A stretch of 60,513 nucleotides of DNA. It comes from an uncultured Bacteroidota bacterium (lineage in GTDB: Bacteria; Bacteroidota; Bacteroidia; Chitinophagales; Saprospiraceae). The DNA lies in assembly GCA_937872515.1 (NCBI GenBank), contig CALMSX010000088.1:1-60513 (forward strand). Reading direction: 5' to 3'. Shown one piece after another: positions 37,567-47,265 of this stretch. Made by a program: the position numbers and the translations under genes. The first letter of the stretch is position 1. Each line of letters opens with the position of its first letter. Under the pieces are notes generated by a model. The model did no database searches. It saw nothing but the letters and a program-made list of their open reading frames with translations, and had not been told where the DNA came from.

Positions 37567-40040
37567 TGGGTAACAATGAAGGCACATGGCCAGGCTGATC
37601 CGGAAGTTGCATGGATAATGGCGCTTCCTCCTGAATAGGATACCTCAAATGTTTTGGCAGTAGTTCTGGAGGTGACCACAATGGCATTGTTGGATGCTGT
37701 TAGGGGATTACCAGGTACTGTTACTATTACATTGTCGCTTTGGGTGGTAATGGTAAGACCATTGCTATAAGCCACAGCACCGTTTGAATTGACAGCACCA
37801 GCTAAAACGCCACCTCCACCCCCACCGGTGGATGGGGTTACGGGCTTCCATTGTCCTCCTGAATAGGTGAGTACCTGTCCTTCTGTAGGAGTGTTGGTTG
37901 AAATAGTGCGCCCCTTTATTTTATTTACCGATACATTTCCAAAGTTACCGGAAATGTCGCCATCAAAATTGGTGGAATTGGTAAGGTCATCACTTGCATT
38001 GGTATCTCCGGTATTAGTGATGGTATTACTAGCAATACTAATTCCCGTTCCGGCTGTATAAGGAGTAGATCCTGCTGGCGTAACATAAGACCATGAAGTG
38101 CCGTTGAATACCATTACCTGACCATTTGTAGGATTACCTGCCGGCAGGTTTAAGTTTTTAATTTTATTGACCGTAATATTGCCATAGGTACCTGATACAT
38201 CGCCATCAAACTGATCATTGTTATTGACATCGTCATTGGGATTGGTATCTCCGCTGTTGGTGATAGTTCCGGATGCAATGGTTATGCCAGTACCAGCTGT
38301 ATATGTACCTGCCGGTCCTGCAGGTCCCTGGGCTCCTTGCGGTCCCGTGGCGCCTGTTGGCCCAGCTGGTCCAATGGGACCAATATCACCCTTATCGCCT
38401 TTTGCACCTTGCGGTCCCGCTGGCCCTGTAGCTCCCGCTGGCCCTGTAGCTCCTGCCGGCCCTGTAGCACCTGCAACACCTGTAGCTCCAGTTGGTCCTG
38501 CTGGACCCTGGGGTCCTGCCGGTCCGGTTTGTCCAGCGGGTCCGGTTGCGCCAGCTGCTCCTGTGGCACCAGTAGGCCCTGCTGGACCTTGTGGCCCTGC
38601 CGGTCCGGTATCACCTTTATCCCCTTTGGCTCCGGTTGCCCCAGTTGCACCTGTTGCCCCGGTAGGCCCTGCTGGTCCTGCCGGTCCTGTTGCTCCTGCC
38701 GGACCTACTGCTCCGGTGGCTCCCATAGCACCAGTTGCTCCCTGGGGTCCTGCGGGTCCCTGAGGCCCCGCCGGTCCTGTTGCCCCTACTGCCCCAGTAG
38801 CACCAGTATCTCCTTTATCACCTTTGGCACCCATAGCTCCGGTAGCTCCCTGAGGCCCTGCCGGCCCTTGCGGACCAGCCGGACCCTGCAGTCCTTGTAA
38901 ACCTTGAGGCCCTTGTGGCCCTTGGGGACCAATGGCACCCGTAGATCCAGTAGGTCCTTGTGGTCCTGCAGGTCCCTGAGCGCCCGTTGCCCCCATTGCA
39001 CCGGTTGCGCCCTGTGGTCCCGTGGCACCTGTAGGCCCTACCGGACCCTGAGGCCCTTGTGGACCGGTGGGTCCCTGGATTTGGCCTACACCGTTCCATA
39101 CGCTGCCATTCCACAAGTAGCCCACGCCATTGCTCAATGATATGTACATATCGCCAACATTGCCGTTGTAATTGGCAGGCAGTGCATTGGGATTGGGTAC
39201 AGTACCCACAATGCTAACCCCTGTGCCAGCTGGTCCCTGAGAGCCTGTCGGCCCTTGAGGTCCTGTTGCACCTTGAGGTCCCTGTGGACCTGTATCTCCT
39301 TTAGGCCCTGTAGCCCCTGCTACTCCTTGTGCTCCCTGAGCACCTTGTAAGCCTTGTTCTCCCTTATCTCCTTTTTCACCTTTATCTCCTTTAGGCCCCT
39401 GTGGACCTTGGATTTTACCCAGGTTTACCCATTTGCTGCCGTCCCAAACATAGCCACCACCGTCGGAAATCACTACGATAAGATCACCTACATTTCCCTG
39501 ATAATTCTGTGGAAGGTCGCCTGGAGTCGCCACTGAGCCCACAACAGTAACGCTATTGCCTTGCTCTCCTTTTAGATTTACCCAAGGACCGAAACTGCCA
39601 TCGGGATTTTCAAATCTGATGGAAGATCCGTCCCATTCATGTTTAGGAGCAGGACCGGGCAAAGAACTACCTGATTTTTCGGCATACAGTGCATAGGGTA
39701 CGGTAGCCATGTTGATAGAGCCCAGGTCTATGCTTCCCTTGCTGCTGGAAACAGAGATGGAGTAGCTCGAACCACCCTTTGACCAATCGATGGCTTTTAG
39801 AGCGGGTCCCCCCAGTTGAAGGTTAACCACCCCAAATTCGTTGGTCGTTGCGGTTTGGGTATCGCTAAAATTTCCCCCATTGGTAGTGATGCTGATACTC
39901 ACGCTAACAGATTCATTGGCCAATGGTTTGCCATTTTCGTCCTTAATCGAAGCCTGGTAATTGATGACATTGGGTGTTTGGGCCATCAACAATAAAGGCA
40001 GATTGAAAATAATCAGAAATAAGAAAATGTATTTTCTCAT
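37563..40040 (-). CDS. Collagen-like (Gly-X-Y) secreted protein
   Basis: 825 residues with signal peptide about 1-20 (LLLMAQ). Residues about 20-130 are the N-terminal domain common in Bacteroidota fibre proteins ([45 protein letters not shown]). Gly-X-Y repeats fill about 195-585 in two blocks, broken by a globular insert near 270-320 ([20 protein letters not shown]); a similar insert precedes the first block near 162-212. The Y positions are rich in Thr, Gln and Lys ([17 protein letters not shown]), the pattern of bacterial collagens that need no hydroxyproline. The C-terminal part has two matching fibre-like units ([36 protein letters not shown]). Coupled by ATGA to the barrel gene. Confidence 0.92.
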   Translation of the reverse strand: MRKYIFLFLIIFNLPLLLMAQTPNVINYQASIKDENGKPLANESVSVSISITTNGGNFSDTQTATTNEFGVVNLQLGGPALKAIDWSKGGSSYSISVSSSKGSIDLGSINMATVPYALYAEKSGSSLPGPAPKHEWDGSSIRFENPDGSFGPWVNLKGEQGNSVTVVGSVATPGDLPQNYQGNVGDLIVVISDGGGYVWDGSKWVNLGKIQGPQGPKGDKGEKGDKGEQGLQGAQGAQGVAGATGPKGDTGPQGPQGATGPQGPTGSQGPAGTGVSIVGTVPNPNALPANYNGNVGDMYISLSNGVGYLWNGSVWNGVGQIQGPTGPQGPQGPVGPTGATGPQGATGAMGATGAQGPAGPQGPTGSTGAIGPQGPQGPQGLQGLQGPAGPQGPAGPQGATGAMGAKGDKGDTGATGAVGATGPAGPQGPAGPQGATGAMGATGAVGPAGATGPAGPAGPTGATGATGATGAKGDKGDTGPAGPQGPAGPTGATGAAGATGPAGQTGPAGPQGPAGPTGATGVAGATGPAGATGPAGATGPAGPQGAKGDKGDIGPIGPAGPTGATGPQGAQGPAGPAGTYTAGTGITIASGTITNSGDTNPNDDVNNNDQFDGDVSGTYGNITVNKIKNLNLPAGNPTNGQVMVFNGTSWSYVTPAGSTPYTAGTGISIASNTITNTGDTNASDDLTNSTNFDGDISGNFGNVSVNKIKGRTISTNTPTEGQVLTYSGGQWKPVTPSTGGGGGGVLAGAVNSNGAVAYSNGLTITTQSDNVIVTVPGNPLTASNNAIVVTSRTTAKTFEVSYSGGSAIIHATSGSAWPCAFIVTQ

Positions 40041-40051
40041 GGTTTAAAAAT

Positions 40052-40549
40052 TTATCTGGTAAAAAGGATCCATCCCGCTGCTCGGGTTTGGTTATTGAAG
40101 TCAACATATTGCAGGATGTATTTTCCCGACATCAAATCTCTCAGGTCAAGAATTTGTACATTATCATTGGAGTTGACCTGGAATTTATGAATCAGAGCTC
40201 CTTTTTCATCGAGGAGTAAAAATTGAGAAATGAGCCCCTTTTTCTCCCATTGGATTTGAATAAAGTCATGGCTGGGATTGGGATAATAACTTAGATGTAA
40301 GGCCTGGATTTCTGTATCGAAGACCGCTGTAATGGTGGCTTCATTGCCACTCTGAAAGCCCTGACAGTAGAAATAGTTGGCATTTTTACCCCCAAAAATA
40401 AAGGTTTCGCCGAGGGTGCCGCTGGCCGAGATGTTTCCGGTTTTTGCTTGTAATCCCCCCGATGATAATACATGCTGGGCTACCTTAATTTGTCCAAAAA
40501 GGGTATGGATACAAGCCAAAGCAATGATTAGGGTGCTACTAAACCTCAT
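40052..40549 (-). CDS. Small T9SS type A sorting-domain protein
   Basis: 165 residues with signal peptide about 1-19 (HTLFGQ). The mature N-terminal 70 residues carry the short module LSSGGLQAKTGNISASGTLG and ETFIFGG, common in small Bacteroidota surface proteins. The last 75 residues are a T9SS type A domain (YYPNPSHDFIQIQW, FLLLDEKGALIHKF, LMSGKYILQYVD). It precedes the collagen-like gene by 11 bases and so opens the minus-strand surface operon. Possibly a surface anchor or subunit. Confidence 0.85.
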   Translation of the reverse strand: MRFSSTLIIALACIHTLFGQIKVAQHVLSSGGLQAKTGNISASGTLGETFIFGGKNANYFYCQGFQSGNEATITAVFDTEIQALHLSYYPNPSHDFIQIQWEKKGLISQFLLLDEKGALIHKFQVNSNDNVQILDLRDLMSGKYILQYVDFNNQTRAAGWILFTR

Positions 40550-40690
40550 GGTTTCTTTTTTGACAAAGATGGTCAGCCTCCAATGCTAAAGGCTACATAA
40601 AACCGTTATGGGTCGAAAATACCGGAAATCATAGAGTAGGCATTCGGCCGGTCCTTCGCTGTTTCGCCGCCATATGGACAAGTAAGGGAG

Positions 40691-40718
40691 CCCCGATACC
40701 GTTAAACTGGTGTAGGGG
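40691..40718. repeat. Dispersed hairpin repeat
   Basis: CCCCGATACC pairs with GGTGTAGGGG across an eight-base loop, with one mismatch and one G-T pair. GGTGTAGGGG is the complement of CCCCTACACC, the arm at 48257-48266, and is close to the arm at 15536-15545. It lies between the minus-strand surface operon start and the next gene's end, so a role in termination of the 40808-42352 gene is possible, though no T run follows. Confidence 0.55.
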
Positions 40719-40807
40719 GAGGAAAGGATAGCACTAAAAAGACGGTTAAGTCAATATAATGAGGTGTTGAGATATGAACCCGGCGGTATGGGGGAATTTT
40801 ATTGGGG

Positions 40808-42352
40808 TTATTTTATGATCAAGATTTTTTGGCTACGCAATCGTTTTTCTTCTGTCCAGGAAGCCACATTTAAGCCAGGTGGCAGAGTTGATGTATCAAA
40901 AGTGCCACTGGTTGAAGATGTCACTATAATAGACTTGCCCATGATATCGGAGAATCTAATTTCATGCGGAGGAAAATTGCCTGAAAATGAAATCTGGTCA
41001 AAAGCCGGGTTTGGAAACAGGTGTGAAGATTCCATGGAGGACTGATTTGCGTTACTTGTACCAACGATTGTATTTTCAATATTTACCTCAATCAGACAAC
41101 TTTCATCGCTAAAGCAGCCTAGTGGAGAGAGACGCATCCAAATGAGGTCTGAGCTTTCTTTTAGAGAGCTGTTTTCCTCATGCCTATATGTTTGTAGCAG
41201 GCCAACAACCAGAAAGCTGCCATCTTCCAGTTCAATATTATCATTTATATCCGTATATCCTCCATAACGATATATATTGTCCATGACAAAATACCTTTCA
41301 AACACAAGAGTACCTGCTTTATTCACTTTAAAGAACATAAGCTGCCTACCTAAGGGACCGTTGTTTGCATCTGCATATTTGCCTCCACCTATGTAATTGC
41401 CATCTTTTGAGTAAATTAGTTTTTCGATTTCTCTGAATTGGCCTGGTTGCGCATTCCATGGAGTCAATTTTTTAACATTGTTTTGACTATCCAGCACATC
41501 AAGTTCGGCTGAAAAGGAGCCCAAATCACTTATAATGGCAAAGAGCGTCTTATTGCCCGGTATTTCCATGCCAACAGGGAGCTGTCTGATTGAAGCATAT
41601 CCAGATGTATGACTTTTTATTAGATGGAGATTCTCATCATAGGTAGCGATTACGGATTTGGAACCGTTAACATCATTATCGAAATGGTAGTGAACTTTTA
41701 GATTGTTATTGCTATCCATGTAAGCTTCATGCAATAATTGTGAGCCGTATGGCAGATAGATTTTTGTAAGCAGTTCTAATTGAAATTCATCATTTAGTTT
41801 TAATATACAGAGCTGATTTCTTTTTGTTACCATATTTCGTCCATTTACCCCAACGTACCAGTTGTTTTTTGAATTAACAATAAAATGAGGAACCACGTAC
41901 AAAAGGCTGTCAATTCCAGGAAAATCAAGGATTTTGCTGATTTTAAGGGTTGAAGGGTCGACTAAAACAAATTTTAATGAAGAATTAAGGGTATCGTTTT
42001 CTTTAAAGCTCCCAAGTACCACCAATCTATTTTTGTTGGCATCGGCTGCCATCATACCTTTTTCGGAGGTGGCTTTGATTTCATCGGAGAATTTTAAGTT
42101 GCGACCATTGGGGTCTATTTCAATAATGCGGTGGCAGCCAAAAGCATGGGTATTGCAGCGGTAAAATTCGTTAATATAATATTTACCATTTAATTGGAGG
42201 AACTGCAACCCTGCATTAAGTGTATCGCCTCTTTCAATGATGTGGCTATGGTATTTTTGAGCAAAAACACCGGTAGGTATTAGCGTAGAAATAAGAGCGA
42301 TAATTCCAATTAAGACTACCCTTAAGTAAAATTGAATAAATATAGTTTTCAT
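40808..42352 (-). CDS. Secreted T9SS type A protein, unknown function
   Basis: 514 residues with signal peptide about 1-31 (ending GVFAQ). The central part has repeating beta strands with many aromatic and Asn/Asp turns (GQFREIEKLIYSKDGNYIGG, GYTDINDNIELEDGSFLVVG), suggesting a beta-propeller-type delivered domain. The last 85 residues are a T9SS type A sorting domain (LFPNPAFDQISFSG, IRFSDIMGKSIIV, LPPGLNVASW). Sequence between the propeller and sorting domain is short. No enzymatic motif recognised. Confidence 0.8.
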   Translation of the reverse strand: MKTIFIQFYLRVVLIGIIALISTLIPTGVFAQKYHSHIIERGDTLNAGLQFLQLNGKYYINEFYRCNTHAFGCHRIIEIDPNGRNLKFSDEIKATSEKGMMAADANKNRLVVLGSFKENDTLNSSLKFVLVDPSTLKISKILDFPGIDSLLYVVPHFIVNSKNNWYVGVNGRNMVTKRNQLCILKLNDEFQLELLTKIYLPYGSQLLHEAYMDSNNNLKVHYHFDNDVNGSKSVIATYDENLHLIKSHTSGYASIRQLPVGMEIPGNKTLFAIISDLGSFSAELDVLDSQNNVKKLTPWNAQPGQFREIEKLIYSKDGNYIGGGKYADANNGPLGRQLMFFKVNKAGTLVFERYFVMDNIYRYGGYTDINDNIELEDGSFLVVGLLQTYRHEENSSLKESSDLIWMRLSPLGCFSDESCLIEVNIENTIVGTSNANQSSMESSHLFPNPAFDQISFSGNFPPHEIRFSDIMGKSIIVTSSTSGTFDTSTLPPGLNVASWTEEKRLRSQKILIIK

Positions 42353-42669
42353 GTTTTACCTATAAATTTAACAACTTTATTCTTTGTATCGGAAGATTAT
42401 TTTTATAGATGGTAACAATTAGGACAGATTCCGGCATATCGCTGACTGTTTAGTTTTTTCGTTTTCATGGTACATGCGTTTTTGGTTAAATGATTACCGA
42501 TACAATGCAAAATGGTTAAGTTCTTTGTTTGCAAAGTTTGGGCAAAAAGTTCAATGATTTTTGTACCTTTTTTCTAAATCATATATTTGTTTTCACCATA
42601 TGTGAACTCGCCAATAAGATTTTTACGCTGTTCTGTGAAAAATTAGATAAGGGAACCTTTTAAGGGTGC
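42353..42669. other. Intergenic region of 317 bases, nothing recognised
   Basis: Downstream of the ABC transporter ATPase gene and upstream of the T9SS gene, both on the minus strand. AT-rich, with no good -7 match for the T9SS gene and no clear terminator hairpin. Confidence 0.45.
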
Positions 42670-43350
42670 CTACACCATCCTCCCATCTTCCATCACCAGG
42701 GTGCGATGGGTTTTGGCAGCAAATTCCTGATCGTGGGTAACTATAAGAAGGGTCTGTTGAAAAGTGGTGCTTAGTTCTTTAAATATGTCATAGACGATGT
42801 CTGTGTTTTTATTATCGAGGTTGCCGGTGGGTTCATCGCCCATGATGATGAGGGGTTGATTGATGAGGGCTCTGGCAATGGCCACCCTTTGTTTTTCACC
42901 ACCTGAAAGTTGATTGGCATTTTTCAGGGCTTTTTGATCCATGCCTAGTAATTTGAGATTTTGTATTGCGTCGTGCTCAATTTCTTCCTTTGATTTTTGA
43001 CCCAGTTTTAAGGCTGGTAACATTACATTTTTTAATACCGTAAATTCATTGAGGAGGTAATGAAACTGAAAGACAAAGCCAATTTTTTGGTTGCGGATCA
43101 AAGCCAGTTCTTTGTCGGTTTTTCCTGAAGTGAGTTTTCCTTCTAACCAAAGTTGCCCATCATAATCTGTGTCCAGGGTACTTAAAATGTAGAGTAGGGT
43201 GGATTTGCCACAGCCTGATTTTCCGGTGATGGCTACAAAGTCGCCTTTTTGTATTTCGAAGCATATATTGTCTAGTACTTTAACTCGAACCGGATCATTG
43301 AAATATTTTTCAATGCCGTTGGCTGTTAGTATGGGTTCTGTTTTTATCAT
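42670..43350 (-). CDS. ABC transporter ATP-binding protein (MacB/LolD type)
   Basis: 226 residues. Walker A GKSGCGKST (43-51), signature LSGGEKQR (148-155) and Walker B LIIMGDEP (167-174) are all intact. The D-loop GNLD follows, and the H-loop histidine is in LIVTHD. The ATPase closely fits the LolD/MacB/FtsE subgroup. Its ATG overlaps the permease stop (ATGA). Together with the MFP and permease it should drive an inner-membrane exporter for peptides, lipoproteins or small drugs. Third and last gene of the set. Confidence 0.93.
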   Translation of the reverse strand: MIKTEPILTANGIEKYFNDPVRVKVLDNICFEIQKGDFVAITGKSGCGKSTLLYILSTLDTDYDGQLWLEGKLTSGKTDKELALIRNQKIGFVFQFHYLLNEFTVLKNVMLPALKLGQKSKEEIEHDAIQNLKLLGMDQKALKNANQLSGGEKQRVAIARALINQPLIIMGDEPTGNLDNKNTDIVYDIFKELSTTFQQTLLIVTHDQEFAAKTHRTLVMEDGRMV

Positions 43351-44603
43351 TTGCCTCTGATGATGGTAACAGGATCTACAATGCTGGCTTTGCGGGATGG
43401 GAAAAAGCCTGCCAAAGCGGTGGTGATCAGCGAGAATGTAATGCCAATAAAAAAGTACACCGGATTATAATCTACCGGATAGGTGTTGATAGTGGGCAGT
43501 GCCGCTGTTACAAAAGGTATGGTGTCTATAATTCTCAACAACACATAACCTATGATTAATCCAACAAGTCCACCTACAAGGCCAATGCTCAAAGCGATGT
43601 ACATAAATATAGACCGTACATCAGCACCTGAAAAGCCGGTGGCCTTAAGAATGGCAATGGTGTCCATCTTTTCGTAAATCATCATATTGAGGATGTTGTA
43701 TATGCCAAAACCGGCAACTATCAGCAGGGTTATTCCCACCGCATAAGAAATCAACGATCTGATAAATGAACCGGTTTCAAATTGTTCATTCGCTGTCTGG
43801 ATGTCTTCTGCATTGACCTGGTAAACGGCAGACAGTTCTTTAGCATAGGCGGGTGCCAGGGTGATATCAGTGAGTTTCACCTGAATATCGCTCACATAAG
43901 ATTTGGAGACGCCTAATAATTTCTGAACCGTTTCAATGGATACAAAACTTTGTACTTTGTCATATTCTGCGATGCCGGATTGAAAGAAGGCCACTACCTT
44001 AAGACTTAGTTTATTACCCTGCGAAGTGGTAACCTGTACAACATCTCCGGGTTCTACCAGTAATTTTTCTGCCACTCCCTTGCCCAATATGACGGCATTG
44101 GGTATGTTGTTCAAGTCATTCGCTTCTCCCCTGGAGATGTAATCTGAAAAGTGAAACAAGTTGCTCTCTGCATCAGCCTCTATGCCATTGAGCACTCCGG
44201 TTATGTCAATGGTCCCCGCATTGTATAGTATTTGGGCGCTCAGTCGGGGGGCAATGCCGATGACTCTTTGATCTTGTTTTAATGCCTGCATAATTTGAGG
44301 GGCATTGTAGATGTCTTTCCTGACCGAGGTTGCTTTCAGGGAATGTATGAAGTGATGTTCTTTGGTACTATCTTTTCCAGAAGTAATGGGTTGGTTTTTG
44401 TTGGGACTGATATCATTATAGAGGCGAACGTGGGCAGTGCGGTTGATGATAAGGCCATCCAACATTTCATTTAATCCATTCATAAAGCCCAGCAAAGCGA
44501 TAAACATGGTTATACTAAAAGTGACTCCAACTGCAGCGACTCCGGTTTGTTGCCAACGGGCTGTCATTAATGATTTGGCGATATCAAGATTAATGCGTAC
44601 CAT
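43347..44603 (-). CDS. ABC transporter permease (FtsX/MacB-like)
   Basis: 418 residues. An N-terminal membrane helix (about 20-45), a large periplasmic domain (about 50-270) and three C-terminal helices near 285, 330 and 380 (LIVAGFGIYNILNMMIYEKM, GLVGGLVGLIIGYVLL, PSRKASIVDPVTIIRGK). The last motif is the usual FtsX-family tail. It pairs with the ATPase downstream and the adaptor upstream; start overlaps the adaptor's stop by one base (TAATG). The MacB-like layout suggests mechanotransmission of a substrate to an outer-membrane factor; none is encoded here. Confidence 0.92.
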   Translation of the reverse strand: MVRINLDIAKSLMTARWQQTGVAAVGVTFSITMFIALLGFMNGLNEMLDGLIINRTAHVRLYNDISPNKNQPITSGKDSTKEHHFIHSLKATSVRKDIYNAPQIMQALKQDQRVIGIAPRLSAQILYNAGTIDITGVLNGIEADAESNLFHFSDYISRGEANDLNNIPNAVILGKGVAEKLLVEPGDVVQVTTSQGNKLSLKVVAFFQSGIAEYDKVQSFVSIETVQKLLGVSKSYVSDIQVKLTDITLAPAYAKELSAVYQVNAEDIQTANEQFETGSFIRSLISYAVGITLLIVAGFGIYNILNMMIYEKMDTIAILKATGFSGADVRSIFMYIALSIGLVGGLVGLIIGYVLLRIIDTIPFVTAALPTINTYPVDYNPVYFFIGITFSLITTALAGFFPSRKASIVDPVTIIRGK

Positions 44604-45709
44604 TATTTGGAGGGCTTAAAAATGACGTCACCTGCTTTAAGTCCTGCCGTAATTTCAATCATTTGGTAGTCCCTGATTCCGGTTGATATTTTCTTTAGTT
44701 GATCCTTGCCCATGTTGACAAGGCTGTCGTTGATCAAATAATTTCGGGGTATGACCAATGCATTTGATTTTTCTTTGTACAAGATATTGGCTTCTACCGT
44801 GAGGAAGGGATAGAGTTGATTAGGTGCTTTTGTAAATTGGGCTATGGCTGTAAAGCTGTGGGTCTTTTCATCCATAATCGGGTATATTTTTTCAACGGTG
44901 CCTTCAAAGACCTGATCTCCATAGGCATCCATCCTGATGGCTGCTTTTTGTCCCTTCTGTAATTTGACTATGTCTTTTTCATCGATTTGCAAATTTATTT
45001 CAAAGTCCATATCATCACCCACCAAGGCCAGCGCTTTGGACGGCATTGCCAATTCCCCGGCGTCTACGTTGATTTTATATACTTTGCCATCTATTTTACT
45101 CAGTACAGCATAGTCTTTGCGTACCTGACTGCTTATAGATAGCTGTTGTTGACTTTGGGCACTGAGGAAGTTCAATTCCTTATTAACATCGCGGTATCGG
45201 GAGCGCAGCGCCTTTAGATTAGAGAGCGATGATTCAAAGGCCAGACTTCTTTGGTCCAGGTCGTTTTTTGATCCAATGCCTTGTGACCATAGTTCTTTTT
45301 GTTTGGCATAAAGAGTTGAGTCATTGGCAAGCTTTTTTTGTGCCAACAAAATGTTGTCATTGATTTCATTAAGTTTTTCCCCTTTCCGGTTACTTTCTGC
45401 AAAAGCTGCTGCAAGTCTGGCATTGTCTTCCTGCAATCTGGGTGTCATATCCTGGAGGGTAAACAACACCTGTCCTTTCTTCACCACATCTCCCTCTTGT
45501 ACATGAATTTTTTGGATAATGCCGGTGTTTATTGAATATACTTCATACTGGCCAACCGCATTGATGGTCCCCGAGGCATAAACCGATTCGGTAATGTGTT
45601 GGGGAATCACCGTATAGGTTATTTCTTTTGACTTGCATGCCAATGCTGAAACAGCAACATAAAGAACCAGAATCCCCAACTTGATTTTTAATACCGCCAT
45701 ACCGCCCAT
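44603..45709 (-). CDS. Efflux periplasmic adaptor protein (HlyD/MacA type), probable lipoprotein
   Basis: 368 residues. A hydrophobic N-terminus ends in ALACKSKE (C25), a plausible though not perfect lipobox. A biotinyl-lipoyl half (IQKIHVQEGDVVKKGQVLFT) is followed by a long alpha-helical hairpin (about 85-165: AAAFAESNRKGEKLNEIN, DLDQRSLAFESSLSNL). The second lipoyl half is near 185 (GKVYKINVDAGELAMPSKAL) and a beta-barrel domain follows. An alternative start is the ATG at 45700. It links the permease to an outer-membrane tunnel. First gene of the operon. Confidence 0.9.
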   Translation of the reverse strand: MGGMAVLKIKLGILVLYVAVSALACKSKEITYTVIPQHITESVYASGTINAVGQYEVYSINTGIIQKIHVQEGDVVKKGQVLFTLQDMTPRLQEDNARLAAAFAESNRKGEKLNEINDNILLAQKKLANDSTLYAKQKELWSQGIGSKNDLDQRSLAFESSLSNLKALRSRYRDVNKELNFLSAQSQQQLSISSQVRKDYAVLSKIDGKVYKINVDAGELAMPSKALALVGDDMDFEINLQIDEKDIVKLQKGQKAAIRMDAYGDQVFEGTVEKIYPIMDEKTHSFTAIAQFTKAPNQLYPFLTVEANILYKEKSNALVIPRNYLINDSLVNMGKDQLKKISTGIRDYQMIEITAGLKAGDVIFKPSK

Positions 45710-45957
45710 TTATTATATGTTTTAACAAGATAGTGTAAAATTATAAGGAAATGAAGGTAATTGCACTGACATGGGTCAATATAACTTTATCTCAAAGTCA
45801 TTTGAAGTTTTTTATCTCCACAAATTCTTAATCATTTTCTAAGCAAAAATTAAAGCAACAGAATGAACCTTATTTTAAAATAGGCATTTGGAAATTATAC
45901 GGTAACGAAATATGGTATTGGGACTTTATTTCGTCTCTAAAATATAAAAAAGCTGCC

Positions 45958-47196
45958 ATGCACCTGGAGTTGCCTCACTTTGAATTGCCCTTTTTTACCA
46001 ATTTGCTTATCCTGTTGGTTTCCGCCAGGTTTTTTGGTGAAATTTTTGAACGTCTGAAACAACCTGCAATGATTGGTGAAATTATAGCAGGAATTATTCT
46101 GGGACCCAGCTTGCTTAATCTGATTCATAGAACAGAGGAAATAAAAGTTATTTCTGAATTGGGTGTATTTCTGCTTGTGATCCTGGCAGGGCTGGAAATT
46201 AATATTGATGACATACTGAAGTCATTGAGGGGCAGAAATTTGTTGATTTCAATCATGGCATTTTTTCTACCGATCCTGTGTGGTTTTGGCGTGGGATATA
46301 TGTTTGGTCAGGAGGCAATGACTACTGTTTTTATAGGATTGTGCGTAGCCATTACGGCACTTCCTGTCAGCATTCGAATTCTGATGGATCTGGGAAAGAT
46401 AAATTCTGAGGTGGGTCAAAAAATTATTTCTGTAGCCATTTTTGATGATGTACTTGCCCTTACAGTATTAGGGGTATTATTGAATATCAAAGACACAGAT
46501 ATGTCGATGGCGGTTATCTTACAAGTTACAGCCATTTCTCTGTTAAAACTGATAGGATTTATTGTGATCTTAAGTTTTAGCTATTTAATGATCAAAAGAG
46601 TATCTCTCAAAGGAAACTACTTTGAAGAGTACCTCAATCGGTTTTTACTTTTTCTCAAAGGAAAGGAACCCCTATTTGCCCTGTTTTTTGCCTTTGTCCT
46701 TTTGTTTGCTACGGTGACAGAATCCTTGGGTTTTCACTTCATAATTGGAGCCTTTTTTGCCTCAATGCTGATCAGTTCGACGGTGATAGGAGAAGACAAC
46801 CTCAAAAACATTGAATCCACCACCTCATCGATAGCCATGGGCTTTCTGGCCCCCATCTTTTTTGCCGGTATAGGATTGGAGTTCAATATTTCTTCTATTG
46901 AAAATATAGGCTTGCTGGTAGCAGTAGTGCTGGTTTCTTACTTATCCAAGATCATAGGTGGCTATCTGGGGGGCAAGATGGCGGGTTTGGATCGCCGATT
47001 TTCTCTGCTCATGGGCATTGGCCTCAATGCGCGTGGTATTATGGAGTTGGTCATTGCCAATATTGCCTACAAGGCAGGATTGATCAACCTGGAAGTATTT
47101 TCAATCCTTGTTATCATGGGTGTACTTACCACACTCACCACTCCTCTGATGCTGAGAAGTGGATTCAGAAAGCTGGAGACTGCTGCTGTGGGGTGA
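45958..47196 (+). CDS. CPA2-family cation:proton antiporter
   Basis: 412 residues, about 12 membrane segments. The N-terminal pattern LILLVSARFFGEIFERLKQP and IGEIIAGIILGPSLL is typical of KefB/NapA-type exchangers. The ion-binding stretch near 150 is ISVAIFDDVLALTVLG, with the DD pair expected to bind the ion and proton. No C-terminal RCK or TrkA-N domain is present, so nucleotide or glutathione control is unlikely. It is expected to exchange Na+ or K+ for H+ in the inner membrane. Monocistronic, convergent with the pirin gene. Confidence 0.9.
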   Translation: MHLELPHFELPFFTNLLILLVSARFFGEIFERLKQPAMIGEIIAGIILGPSLLNLIHRTEEIKVISELGVFLLVILAGLEINIDDILKSLRGRNLLISIMAFFLPILCGFGVGYMFGQEAMTTVFIGLCVAITALPVSIRILMDLGKINSEVGQKIISVAIFDDVLALTVLGVLLNIKDTDMSMAVILQVTAISLLKLIGFIVILSFSYLMIKRVSLKGNYFEEYLNRFLLFLKGKEPLFALFFAFVLLFATVTESLGFHFIIGAFFASMLISSTVIGEDNLKNIESTTSSIAMGFLAPIFFAGIGLEFNISSIENIGLLVAVVLVSYLSKIIGGYLGGKMAGLDRRFSLLMGIGLNARGIMELVIANIAYKAGLINLEVFSILVIMGVLTTLTTPLMLRSGFRKLETAAVG

Positions 47197-47217
47197 TGAA
47201 ATGGGGTAGAGGGGAAT

Positions 47218-47237
47218 GGGCGCACTATCTTGCGCCC
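47218..47237. terminator. Candidate bidirectional hairpin between convergent genes
   Basis: GGGCGCA pairs perfectly with TGCGCCC around a six-base loop. It lies 21 bases after the antiporter stop and 28 bases before the pirin stop on the other strand. It lacks a T run on either side, so it could be a REP-like or a factor-dependent terminator. Confidence 0.35.
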
Positions 47238-47265
47238 TTGCAGCGCCCTTGCTTCTCAAGGACGC

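Noticed and set aside
38218..38900. Long plus-strand frames opposite the collagen-like gene
   Set aside because: Pro/Ala- or Cys/Ser-rich shadow translations of the Gly-X-Y DNA; the minus-strand frame has signal peptide and domains.
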